A model generated the notes under the pieces. The model was not told the DNA's origin, ran no database searches, and saw nothing but the letters and a program-made list of their open reading frames with translations. A stretch of DNA of 64,000 nucleotides from Opisthorchis felineus (Eukaryota; Platyhelminthes; Trematoda; Opisthorchiida; Opisthorchiidae): NCBI GenBank assembly GCA_004794785.1, contig SJOL01007632.1:52973-116972 (forward strand), read 5' to 3'. Both the position numbers and the translations under genes were made by a program. Below are positions 1-10,339 of this stretch, one piece after another. Positions within the stretch are counted from its first letter, which is position 1. The number at the start of each line of letters is the position of its first letter.

Positions 1-945
1 TTGTGTTTCCAGAACTAGTGTTTCGTCGTATATTTATCCGCGGTAGTCAGCTCCGGTGCAACATGTTTAGGGCGAGAGTTAGAAGCGCCCGCCTGGTTAT
101 AGTGGCCAGACGATCTTCTGTCGTGGAAACTGTGGCCAACCGGAGAGTTTGGTGCATATTTTGTAGTCCTGGTGGATCACTCATGATGCTCGATGTGCCC
201 GTCGTAATCGGGTTGCAAATGAAATCGCGAAACGTATTCGTCGCCTGGGATACACCGTCTATGAGGATTTGAGAGCGCCTACTTCACCGTCTTTCATCTG
301 GATAGACCTAATCGCTGTTGGGCAGTGCCGAGCAATTCCGATAGACGTCAGCATAGTCTCGGATGGGCGCGGAGTGACTGTGTGGAAGGAAAAGTAGCAG
401 AAGTATGGTGTTGATTGTTGTTTCCTCACCATCATCTCAACTCTACATGCCATCGATCGTGATGTTGACTTTTTGCTTTACCAACCGATGATCATTTCAT
501 TTTGAGGGATCTGTTTTCGTCAGTCCGCCAAGGCTGCTATTGGACTGGAACTTGTTTTTGCTTACCATTTTGGGCTCTCTACGTACTTCAAACTCTTTTA
601 TGCGTCGTACATGGCGTCGAGTTTCCATTATTATCGTTGACTTTCACGTCTCACTCAGTATGACGGACACTTTGTGCCTGATGTGCGAATCTTGACTGTG
701 CCAGCGCTTACTGCACCTTGAAGAGCACTCAGTATTGTTTGCCCTTTCTTCAGTTGCTGGTCTTCACATGTGTGTTTCCATATAAAACATTCCTACTTAC
801 GTTGGAAATCATCTTTTCTGACGGGGAGCTGTTGATGGCTTGCCTTCAAACGGAACGTTTTATCTAATATTTTCATGTACACCCTTCCAAATTTATCGCT
901 CGGATTTATTTTATATGGCTGTGACCGTGCTCTTCAAAAATGAAC
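1..945 (+). mobile_element. 3' fragment of an R2-like LINE (copy 1, cut by window edge)
   Basis: This is the 3' end of a second copy of the element at 22190-25827. The nucleotide sequence aligns collinearly with 24850-25827, including the non-coding tail. Decoded with frameshifts it gives the segment before the zinc knuckle (FIRGSQLRCNMFRARVRSAR), the knuckle CRGNCGQPESLVHI, then LGYTVYEDLRAPTSPSF and IDVSIVSDGRGVTVW from the restriction-like endonuclease (RLE). The RLE acidic motif reads IDLIAV where the other copy has PDLIAV. Several frameshifts and stops make it non-coding. The tail ends near CTTCAAAAATGAACGATAA, close to the end of copy 2, which marks the probable 3' terminus. The rest of the element lies outside the window. 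Confidence 0.85.
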
Positions 946-1307
946 GATAATAGTGGCAGACGATATGTTCGGGTGAATCTTACCGAGCGACAATATCTTA
1001 TGGCTCTGGACACACATCTTCACAAATGTCTACTTAGTGCGTACGAGCTGAATAATGGCATATTCAAAAATACTAACGCATGTTGGACCAAGTTCTTTCA
1101 TTGAACCTTTAGAGCTTCGCTTGTATGAGGTCAGTACGTTGATTGTCCTCACCACTGCTTGTTATTCTGCCTTACTACGAACCCTGGTGACGATAATAAT
1201 ACGTGATATTTTCCAACAATTGACTAATTTTTCTGCCTTCTTCCAGTTTCCTTATAATGCCATTCCCCGTACACTTGATATTGTAACTACCCTTGTTCAC
1301 TTTGTCT
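946..1307. other. unassigned spacer
   Basis: Sequence between the R2-like 3' terminus and the inverted duplicate. I recognise no domain, splice-bounded exon or repeat here. Confidence 0.4.
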
Positions 1308-1893
1308 GTGTCAGTATACCTCCTAAGGGACGTTTGTACAGGAACATACATATTTGAATCGTCAAGCTGCACCCATTCTGAGGTGGATTTTCGGCATAAG
1401 GATTTCCGTGGAAATGGTGGTGGACGCGTTCCCCACCGGGTCAACAACTCTGACGCAGTTGGATTTTATGAAGTTGTGCACGGCTTCTATGCAGTCAAAA
1501 ACGGCGAGTTCGGCCAGTTAACCATGAATAATAAGACGGACGGCAGCCTGGTATTGTTATCTGGAAATGGCTGAAAGCATGTTTTGGTAAGTAAGAAGGC
1601 TAGACTCAATAGTAGTACACTCGAAGATGTCGCTGACAAGGACGGTATTATGTGCGAATTTTACTGCCTGCGTCTTCGTCGTTCGTTGTTTTGCGGTTAG
1701 TAAATGCCAAGTCTCACTTGGCCAACGAAGAACAATAAGTCACATGCGATACTGAAGGAGCCATGAACAACCTAATGTAATTGATGTAGCTTTTTGATCG
1801 TCCAGCTTGATCAATCGGGTATCACAGAAGCACCCAACGGATAGCAATTCATATATTTAACATATAAATCCTTACCAGTGCTTTGGCACCTTC
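1308..1893 (-). repeat. large inverted duplicate, arm 1 (partner 17730-18345)
   Basis: Reverse complement of this stretch aligns along most of its length with 17730-18345, at visibly high identity in the half that contains LAELAVFDCIEAVHNFIKSN. The match begins abruptly at about 1308 (partner 18345) and fades at about 1893. Read on the minus strand it carries the same exon-like frames as the partner: a segment with DTRLIKLDDQKATSI and one with VFDCIEAVHNFIKSNC. In this copy the second frame has a TAA where the partner has TTA (Leu) just before LAELAVF, so it is not coding as a unit. I do not recognise the protein family. It could be an old duplicated gene piece or the body of an uncharacterised transposon. 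Confidence 0.75.
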
Positions 1894-3469
1894 AGCACTG
1901 TGTGGATATTTTCTTTTTTAGTGAAAACGCTATCACAATATTGCATATAAATCTGACCTGGTTATATACATGCTGTTTAATAGTTCCGGCAAGCCTGTAA
2001 TCAGCATAACATGAGGGTTCTCCTGCGAGGCAACTGCGTTTCAAGGGCCACATGACGGTTTTAAATGACAAAATGTTTTGATGCAGTCCAAAAAATTGAT
2101 GGTTTTAATCTGCTAATAAGCGTGCTGGACTAGCTGCAGATTTTCAACTTCAAACCCAAATTCCTATTATGACCTCCCGAAAAGTGTTCGAATTACCCTA
2201 ACATTACAAAAAAACAAAATCACCGTGGAGTACTTTTATTCAAATTTTATTCTCCTGATTTTTTGTTTCCTACATCAGTGAGAATATTTTGACTGACCAG
2301 TACGGAACGCTTGTGCCCCAGCTGCTGGTTTAGATGAAGAGTAAGGCGGAATACGAGACAGAATACGAATAGTTTATGTCAAAAGTTAGGTATATTTCAG
2401 GCAAAAATCTCCCAGGTATCTATTGGCAGACATGGGTTGTACCTCAGATCTACCTTAAATCATTTGAAAGTCACGCCTTGAAAGGCGGGGGACTTTCGAA
2501 TGGGAAGAATATTTCATAGCAACATTTGGATGACCGTGCAGGATTTTGTGATTTTTTCTGGGGATTTCTTTCTTCTATCCTAGCCATGTACAAAGAAATT
2601 ATCTCGCCCATATCTCATCTTGCTTTGAGACAGCTGTTAACCACTCTTTGATTGTGCAACTGCGTACCTTGTTCGATACCGTCAGTTAAACTTTCTACCA
2701 TGTGAACCTTTTGTCTTCTTGTGAACAGAGGTGTTGTTTCACAACTACCTTCTGTAGGACCCACTCCGGAATCAGTCAAACATAACCCGGAATGTAGAAT
2801 CCGGCATGACATACCGCTTGAAGTTAGTAACATTTTTCATCATTTTTATTCTTTTAGTCACAGTGCCATATTCATTAAAAAAAACTGACACGTGAAGGAT
2901 TCGACTTTTAGGATCACGCGCCCAGCTCAAAATCGCCCAACTGATTGCTGGGGGCGTCCAATCGACCCAGCTATGACGACAAAGATTTTAGTAAGATGAA
3001 TTCGGGAGTGAATATTTACGCGCTTCCGAAAACGATAAAAAGTGAACTGAGAAGCACCAAGCGGTTAACTGATGAAGTATTATGTACATTTCACCCGTCT
3101 TCCGTGGAAAGATTCACTCAAAGGACAAGCCCATAAACCAATTTTCCAATGGTACCCGAACATCAAAGGTGTTATTGTGTAGTATTTTTGAAAAGTCGAC
3201 TATTCACTCATACTGACCGCTGTAGAATTCTGAGAATCTGAGAACAACTGAGATCCGACCATATGTCGTCAAATCGAACCTCGGATTACAGGAATCCATA
3301 AAAACTCTGCCTAGTTTGGTTGCTCTTACTGGCTGTTTTCTCACTTACGGAGTTAGGGTGCAATATGTCCGTTAATGACAAAGGCCAAGGAAAAATTAGC
3401 AACTGGCTGCTCATGTAATTTCAGAATACCGACAAAATACTTTACCTCTCAGAATTGGACTAACAGCCT
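1894..3469. other. unassigned AT-rich spacer
   Basis: No recognisable domain, LTR or tRNA-like promoter. Short open frames at 2615-2833 (minus) and 2945-3136 (plus) show no familiar motif and are probably chance frames. Confidence 0.35.
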
Positions 3470-3960
3470 CTGTTTCATGGCGCCTGAACTGTTTGAGGTT
3501 CTTTTCATTCTAGCTTTATTTCCATGGTTCCGGGACAAAAAAAGAATACCGCAAGTGAGCGACATCAGTCAAACTACATTGCGTACGGCATGCAGTTGAC
3601 TCTAGATTTCACTAGAGCTTCAGAATTACGAAGGGCAGCTCTATTCCGCCCCTAGTTCACCAAATAATTTTCCCGTCAATCCGGCCCATGATGCGTTCAC
3701 GTACGAGAATAGACATAGTATCAACAAAATGTTATGCTTCTATTTGTTAGTAATGAAGGCTTTTGAGAAGTATTTCATTTTGTATGGTCTTACTGATGAA
3801 AACACTCAAAACTAAATAAATCGAGACACTAGACTAAAAGCAATAAACTTGCATATCTGCGCCTGCACGAAGTGCTCAAGAACGTTTGTTTAGCAAAGGA
3901 AATTTGAAAGTGTGCAGATTTGACTCTGTTTTGTAACTCGTTTGTAGACAAGTGTGATAC
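3470..3960 (+). repeat. diverged dispersed repeat, copy A (copy B at 62930-63420)
   Basis: A stretch of about 490 bp aligns collinearly and in direct orientation with 62930-63420. Landmarks in the same order are TTTCATGGCGCCTGAACTG against TTTTATGGCGCCCAGAATG, CATGATGCGTTCACGTACGAG against CATGATGCGTGCACTTGCAAG, and GTGTGCAGATTTGACT against GTGTGCAGATTTGATT. A short piece near 11228-11265 (CTTTCATGGCGCCAAATG) may be a third partial copy. No protein domain is visible, so this is a non-autonomous or very old repeat of unknown class. Confidence 0.6.
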
Positions 3961-4417
3961 TTAGGGCATCGTGCGCCAAAATATCACAGGCTCATTTAGT
4001 GTCTTTTCCGAATACTTCCTTTCGTTCTTAACGTTTCGAATTTTTCATCGGTCACTTCAGAACGCAACCTCAAAGACAAGGAAGGGTTTCATATTGCTGA
4101 TCCCACAGGGATTGTAATGAATTATCATTCTCCCTTCAGTGCGGAACAACTGACCAGGACTAAAGCACTAGAACACCCGGGAGCCAAGGCTAGTTAAAAT
4201 TCTGTCAGCTGAGTCGTAATATGTGGGTGGATCGTGCACTTTATTGATGTGCCTATGCGTAAAATAGCTGTACTTGCAGCGACTACAGCCGTTTTTGCAG
4301 ATGGTACTGGATGTACCAGTCATGATTAGAAGCATGGAACAGTTGGCGAAACACCAGCGGATAATCGGCACTTACCAGATTCATTCTTCTTATCTACAGA
4401 TTATAGAAAGCTCCGGC
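3961..4417. other. unassigned spacer left of the Gypsy element
   Basis: Non-repetitive by eye; nothing recognised. No target-site duplication matching the right flank of the Gypsy element was found at its edge. Confidence 0.35.
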
Positions 4418-4682
4418 TGTGGTCGTATACATAGTGTATGCAGCGACAACATTCCGGAAGTTCTGACGCCTTCTGGATGAGCCATCGACAACCAGCATTT
4501 GGCCAATAGTGGGTCGTGATTGGCCGTTGGGTCAGGGCTTTTGACCAATCAGAGCTCGCCTTAATTCCGGACCGGCAAGCGGCCCGATCTTTTGGCCAAT
4601 CTTGTACGGGATAGGCTTCTCGGACGTAGCAGCGCCTAACTGCGAGCGATACAGCGGGATCCGCGTGGAATTCCGCCTAACA
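4418..4682 (-). repeat. 3' LTR of the Gypsy element
   Basis: Matches 7642-7903 over its length, with landmarks TGGCCAATAGTGGGTCGTGA, GACCGGCAAGCGGCCCGA and GCAGCGCCTAACTGCGAGCG. On the minus strand it starts TGTTAGGCGGAAT, the expected TG terminus, right after a polypurine tract. The left boundary is uncertain by several bases. The two LTRs differ at many sites, indicating an old insertion. Confidence 0.85.
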
Positions 4683-4692
4683 CCACCCCCTT
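4683..4692 (-). other. polypurine tract of the Gypsy element
   Basis: On the minus strand the bases AAGGGGGTGG lie directly against the TG start of the 3' LTR. This is the position and composition expected of the plus-strand priming polypurine tract of an LTR retrotransposon, and it fixes the LTR edge at 4682. Confidence 0.75.
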
Positions 4693-4920
4693 GACGTTTG
4701 TTGACGTAGCTCTGAAGCCGGGGGTTACTTGCAGTGGTCTCACTGGCTTGCAGATCCTGTCTGTCCAGTGTCGCGGTAGTAATGCGTGTTCGGGCTGGGC
4801 CTTCGACGGCGCACTGATGGATTTTCTGGGATGGAGCTGAGATCAAACGTGTTCAAGGTGTTCTGTTGACTGAACACACTGTGTTCTGAGGGCAGGATTT
4901 ACGCTTCTGTTGGCCGGAAT

Positions 4921-5552
4921 CGGCTTGTGTGCCGTATCCACCTGGTTGGGCCAACTTGAATCTCGTAGAGCGCTTTGCCGCGTAGGGTGTCTGCCACTAT
5001 AGTCACAAACCATCACTCCCTGGCCTTCTCTGAAGGAGCTCCGTGGTGCCCGTTGCAGTGTCCCTCCATTCTTGTGTTGTGGTGACTAACCCGCCTCTTC
5101 TATGTCCCGATAGTCTCTGGTGTTCCAATGCGACTGAACAATCGTCGGAGTTCCATGACTGTAGTGACAGTTGTGGGACAGTACATTGGAAAAATTTCCG
5201 GCCATTTGCTGTAGGCCTCGACCACGACCAAAAACCTTTGGCCACCAACTGGACCTGCATCGTCTATGTGAAGCCAAGACCAGGGTTGGTTCGGTTGCAT
5301 CTATGAACGTAGGTAGGTTTTCACCGGGGACTGGGGTGCTTCACCACACCACATGAAAGATTTAAGTACTTGCTTAATCCGGGAGTCCATTGAAGGCCAG
5401 TAAAAATAACTCTGAGCAAGGGTCTTCATGCTGTTTGTTCCCGAGAGCCCTTTGTGATACTGATTCAGGCCGGCTGGTTGTAACTCTATTGGGATGACAA
5501 CGTGTTCTGAAAATGAAGGATATCCGTCGACTAGTGATAGTGCGGCGGTCAC
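4921..5552 (-). pseudogene. Gypsy integrase, core deleted
   Basis: Minus-strand frames carry three integrase parts. First is an H2C2-type N-terminal region at about 5552-5320 (YHKGLSGTNSMKTLAQSYFY then WPSMDSRIKQVLKS), with the second Cys of the pair kept and one His lost. Second is the start of the catalytic core at 5300-5103 (LHIDDAGPVGGQRFLVVVEA then YSKWPEIFPM), which contains the first catalytic Asp. Third is the C-terminal end at about 5000-4925 (IVADTLRGKALYEIQVGPTR then WIRHTSRFRPT). The stretch that should carry the second Asp and the Glu of the D,D-35-E triad is absent, and the core runs directly into the C-terminal linker. It cannot encode a working integrase. Confidence 0.8.
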
Positions 5553-5555
5553 TGA

Positions 5556-6900
5556 GAGAATGAACTGCCTCGGATACTAAGCAGTTAACCTCCGCTTCCA
5601 AGGCGACTGTTGCGACTACAGTATCTTCCAGATCTGGCGTGCTTGAATCAGTGAGTCGCGACAGCGAGTTGGCTTGCCCGAGGCTGATTGTGGACTGGTA
5701 GTTGAACTTGGAGTCATATTCCAGAAGCATATTGGCCCATCGCTGGGGGCAGATGGCCGTATATACTGAGATCCCCTTCTTCGAGACAAGCACAGCAAGT
5801 AGTGGCCTGTGTTCGGCAAGTGAGATGAACTGACGACCGTAGAGCATTTTATGAAACTTTTTGACGGCAAACACGATCGCCAAAGTTTCCTTTCCTATCT
5901 GACTGCAGTTGCGCTCGGCTGATATTAGGAATCTGGCTGCATGTGCAATGGCTTTCTGGCTGCTGTCGGGATATACATATGAAATCACTGCCCCAGTTCC
6001 ATAGTTTGAAGCATCCGGCGCCACAACTATTTCCAGTGATCGGTCGTATTGGGTGAGCAGCAAATCGGAACCCAGCATGAATTTGACAGAGTCAAAGGCG
6101 CGTTGGCATTCTTCTGATTATGTCCACTTGTGGTCTTTAGTGAGTAGCTTGTTCAGTGGACCTCGAAGGCGATGCATGGCAGGCAGAAAAGAACTGAAGT
6201 GACTGACGAGACCGAGGAAGGACCTGAGGGATGTCACGTCTGTGGGTGATGGCATAAGTTTGATAGCGTCAACTTTCTCCGGGTTTGGTCAGCGGCCATG
6301 TTCGTCAATGATGGAACTAAGATCTTTCATCGGCCGCATGGAGAAGGTGCATTTTTCTCGGCGCACTCTTAAGCCATGCGCTTGAATACGACCAAGCACG
6401 TAATCAAGGCGCTGTCACAATTTGTCGAGGCTGGAACTCACGACGATGAGATCGTCCGAATAGGCAGCAACGCCAGCAGCATCCTTCAGCATCGTATCCT
6501 TGTTCTGTTGAAATATGGATGGCTCTGTTTTGGTACTGAATGGCAGTTGGGTATACTGGAGCAGACTACAGTGTGTAATGATGGTCAAGAATTATCGGAT
6601 TCTCCTTTGGCTTCAATTTGGAGGTAAGCATTGGCCAGTTCAATCGTCGCGAAACATTCTTCCCGTTCAGCTTCGCGAACGAATCGTCTGGAAGAGTCAG
6701 AGGGTACTGATGGGTATCCAGTGCATCACTGAGACCGGTGGAGAAGTCAGCACATGACTGGATGCTCCCGTTAGCCTTCCCCACCAACAGTATGGCTGCA
6801 ACCCATGCAGAGTATTTGGTAGTTTGGAGAACACCGGTCTTCTGTAGTCGGTCCAGTTCCTAATCAACGATGGGTAAGAATGCATATGGTGCCGTGCATT
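5556..6900 (-). pseudogene. Gypsy reverse transcriptase and RNase H
   Basis: Minus strand, mostly one frame. The RT fingers start near 6890 (ELDRLQKTGVLQTTKYSAW then VAAILLVGKANGSIQSCADF). The catalytic YSDD lies at 6462-6451 in AYSDDLIVVSS, a valid YxDD box. The thumb follows with RLDYVLGRIQAHGLRVR and RSFLGLVSHFSSFLPAMHRL. RNase H starts near 6030 (IVVAPDASNYGTGAVIS, with the catalytic Asp) and continues with IGKETLAIVFAVKKFH, ending near 5560 after SKFNYQSTISLGQANSLSRL. In-frame stops include TAA near 6865, TGA at 6417-6415 and TAA at 6120-6118, plus at least one frameshift in the palm. Product role in an intact element would be reverse transcription of the genomic RNA. Confidence 0.85.
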
Positions 6901-7486
6901 TTGGTCTTAAAACTGGTTTAGCAGTGGGAAGGAGGCACAGCCGCGTTCTTATGTCTGCATCTTGGGACGAATGGAGACCGGACACAAAAACGAAGCACCT
7001 AAACTGACTGTCCGTCACTGAGCTGAGCTTGAAGCGCTTGCATTCCCGATTCGCAGCACCGGCAAAAGTGATGAAATCGTCATCATCTGTTTTGACTAAC
7101 CTGCGGCATTAACAACGGGTACTGAACAGTGATGTTTGATCACCAAATATCTGGAATAGTGTTCTGAACGTTTCATCAAAGCTGAGGTCGAGGGACAGCT
7201 TGGATAGAATGAAGTTTATATACCGTTCATGCTCCAATGTGTCGAGTTTTCGCAACATTAACATGATATTCCATCGGTCATCAAACTTGGAAATATCACT
7301 CTTGAACATGCCTTCGTGCCGCTTTAACCAGGAGTCAGATGTGTGACCAGGAATAGGGTCGAATATAAACTCCGTGGCTGAGGCCACGGCTACACCAGTT
7401 GAGGAAACACAAGACTCACTAATACTGGCTACTGCTGTCGGGATATGCAGTCTCTGAGTCAGCGATTCAATGAGCTTCAGTTGCAC
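6901..7486 (-). pseudogene. Gypsy gag-like fragment joined to RT
   Basis: The minus-strand frame from 7486 to 7109 encodes a soluble, charged segment with PGHTSDSWLKRHEGMF, KFDDRWNIMLMLRKLDTLEH and LSKLSLDLSFDETFRTLFQI, which fits the capsid-like part of Gypsy Gag. It continues after a stop near 7109 through ANRECKRFKLSSVTDSQFRC and FVFVSGLHSSQDADIRTRL, a conserved late-Gag motif. Immediately afterwards comes LPTAKPVLRPKCTAPYAFLP, which is the linker just before RT. There is no room for a CCHC nucleocapsid knuckle or an aspartic protease, so a deletion removed both. Confidence 0.7.
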
Positions 7487-7641
7487 TCCTTCAAACTGTT
7501 TGTCGTGCTGCTGCTGGAGCTAATTTAACTAGACTGACATCGTGGGTTCCGATTCGCCAATTGTAATACCGGTATTTTCCTCGACTTAGTTCTCGGTCAG
7601 AGTCCCCCGAGCCAGCGTTCCCGTCAAAAACAACCCCCAAA

Positions 7642-7903
7642 CGTGGACAGAGTATATTATTGCCGCGGCGACAACCTGGAAACTCCGACGCTTTCTGGAT
7701 GCGCCACTGGCAACCGGCATTTGGCCAATACTGGGTCGTGATTGGCCGTTGGGTCCGGGCTTTCGATCAATCAGAGCTTGCCTTAATTCCAGACCGGCAA
7801 GCGGCCCGAACTTTTGGCCAACCTTGTGCGGGATAGGCTTTCGGCCGTAGCAGCGCCTAACTGCGAGCGGCAAAGCTGTATCGGTGTGGCATTCCGTCTA
7901 ACA
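7642..7903 (-). repeat. 5' LTR of the Gypsy element
   Basis: Sister of the LTR at 4418-4682. On the minus strand it begins TGTTAGACGGAATGCC and shares GACCGGCAAGCGGCCCGAA and GCAGCGCCTAACTGCGAGCGG. I could not assign a primer-binding site in the adjoining internal sequence near 7600-7640. Confidence 0.85.
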
Positions 7904-10152
7904 TAAACATATTTGTGAACTCGTCATTACAGGATCTTTCAGGCGTGTTCGTCGGAACTATACATGTTACTAGTCTACCTCCTATAAGATATAAATAATT
8001 CGTTTGAACCGACAAAGCATGTTTGATTGACAATACTGGACTACTACGGTGCTCTGTACCGGTTCTCGCTTCGAGCGTCCACCCACAAAATATCCAGCGA
8101 AAGCAATCTTTTAATTCAAGCGAACTGGTATTTCGTTTAGATAACGCTCTTAAATAATTTTCATTTCTAATGAAGTTAATATGAATTGACTATAGAGACA
8201 TTTCATAGTTAGTGGTCGAAATAACAACTATACCGCCGTAGTGGACACATGAAAGCATTACAGCATGATGTGTAGTGAATAAACTACTTTTAGGCGATAT
8301 GTGCTGGCTCGTGGCAACACTCTGTCGTTAATAAGACTGATACATTGGAGTATATAATTTCATGCGTTACTCGCTACCATCAGTAGGCATAAGTGTAAAA
8401 CGTCTAAACGGAATGGCAGAGGATGGTCGCCTCTCACATTGCCATATGGAGATCGTCCATGTTCTAACCTGTGAAAGCGTTGGGCTCATCTACTTGTACC
8501 CCACCCTGGTAGGATTACGTAGAGTTTACCAGTACAGCAAACATACATAGAAGCAAGCTTCTAATAGGCCAAAAGTGAGTTGGTGGCGGTCGTAAAGCAC
8601 GAATGGGGAAGCGTCAATCATATTCTTACCGTACACTGAATAAATGTTTGGTGAATCCGTTGTGGTGCCTTCTACAACTGACTGCAATATTTCTGAAGAG
8701 GAACCAAAACGCACACGCCTGGACGTCCTGCACTGCAAAAGTGACATGCTTTAGTATATAGAAGCACAGTACAAATTATTAGGAAAACTATGTAAAAGAA
8801 AAACAGATATCTCCTGAGCCTAGCTTGTCTAGTCGTGAACAAATATCACATATGTGTTGGTTAACTTATAGATGGTTGAAACAACGCGAGATACGCATGG
8901 TTTAACCTTTGTATAGGACGGAAACAAGCTGGAGGAATAATGCAAGTTAATGATTGTGCGTAATTCCAACAACACTATACTTTAGGCCGAACAACATAGC
9001 AAGAAAGTGGCTATTCGTAAGCCTTACACCATGAGCTTATCACAAGTCTCTGCAGAAGCATTCTGATCCGCGGGAGGCATCTCCGATCACTTAGTAGAGT
9101 TTCCGTTTTGTGGGTGTTTCCTTCTTTGGGCAGATTGGGAATCTGTTCAACAGAATACCTCAAGATAGTGAAATATCATGTTTTTGTAGGAGGCTATTGT
9201 GTTCTTATTGGATCGAATAAGGTAGATATGTGTTGAGACGGAGAAGTGCATTCATATTCTGCACAAATCATGCTAAAACCAAAACTCCCATCAAAGACGT
9301 TTTCGCGTTCATAGGATCACCTTCCCTGAAATACCGCAGGCGCGCACCATACTGGACGTTAGAAGCTAGCTTCACTTTAAGACTGCGTTCCCTAATGTGT
9401 GGTACTGGTTTCAAAGCGCCAAAGGCAGTTCTAGCGCTTCTACCAGTAAACGCTTTAGATGGGGGATAAGTGTTGAGGTACTGATTGACCTGGCATCGTA
9501 CGGTAAGTCTGCAATGAAATGTCCACTAATTCATGTCTTGAGCTTAGATGTACCTACAAGACGCACAGATGTTCCTGCTCATAACAGATGCTAGGCAGGG
9601 GTCCACAGGTGCGCGGTATCACGTAAGTTGCAAGTCTGTAAAGCTCCAACAATTAAACTAGGGAACACTGTCGGAAACAATCGACTTATGTACATCAAAT
9701 TTTGCAACAAGTTGTAACCAGAGCGTAGAACTGACTACATATCACGACTGAGAAATTTCGCGCCACTTATGGTAAGTAATTGTAATCTACTAGGATCCTT
9801 TAAGAGCCCCAAAAATTCAACGTGAATAGCAGATCACGCTTCACTCGGGGCTGACCAAAAGTGAGGCTCAAATCCTACGATGATGGTTTCTATTCTAAAG
9901 CACAGTTTCTCCATAGATCTGTTTTCTCAAACTCCTCCTTCTGTAGGGTTTTATGGATCAGAAAGCGGTCAGCTAAAATCAGGCAGCTGAAATTGTCATT
10001 ATGTTGTAATTGCTCTTTCGAAGCTGTTCACTATAGGTGTCCAGGTTTACATGTAAGCTAGCCGGCAGTAAGTAATCGATCGACACTTCGCAACGTGAGG
10101 TATTTTGTTACCGGGTAGTCACTGGAAGCTGGCACACGGCTGTTCCAATTAC
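7904..10152. other. unassigned spacer
   Basis: About 2.2 kb with no recognised domain. Several short open frames (for example 8362-8550 and 9397-9594, plus) lack familiar motifs. Probably intron or intergenic DNA. Confidence 0.35.
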
Positions 10153-10301
10153 CTGTCTTCGTCGGGGTCTGCGGCAATGGTGGTTACAATGTGTTCATTT
10201 GGCATCTTAGGCATGTCATCAGCGATCAGTTTGGACAATGGGTCAACATTATCAAAGGCTTGTAATACTCTGGTCACTAAATTGTTAATCCAGTGGTACT
10301 T
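10153..10301 (-). CDS. candidate internal exon, unknown protein
   Basis: On the minus strand a 149-nt open stretch reads KYHWINNLVTRVLQAFDNVD, followed by PLSKLIADDMPKMPNEHIV and TTIAADPDED. It ends at CGAAGACAG followed by GTAATTGG, a good splice donor, and starts after ACTAG, a possible acceptor whose pyrimidine tract is only modest. The amphipathic, non-repetitive composition and the acidic end look like real protein. I do not recognise the family, and I found no neighbouring exon to join to it. If real, the Gypsy scrap at 10340-10998 would lie in the intron upstream of it. An alternative is a chance open frame. Confidence 0.25.
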
Positions 10302-10339
10302 CTAGTCTGTTTCTAGAAATCGATAACAAAGTTTTATGC

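Larger units (their letters stand above)
4418..7903 (-). mobile_element. internally deleted Ty3/Gypsy LTR retrotransposon
   Basis: A minus-strand LTR retrotransposon about 3.5 kb long. Two LTRs of about 265 bp bracket, in minus-strand order, a gag-like region, reverse transcriptase, RNase H, an integrase zinc-binding/core start and an integrase C-terminal end. That order (RT-RNase H before integrase) defines Ty3/Gypsy. The style of the sequence fits the K02A2.6/CsRn1-like group common in flukes, which I infer from resemblance only. Complete members of that group are about 5 kb; here the nucleocapsid knuckle plus protease and the middle of integrase are missing. In-frame stops and frameshifts show it is dead. 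No target duplication could be seen. Confidence 0.85.
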
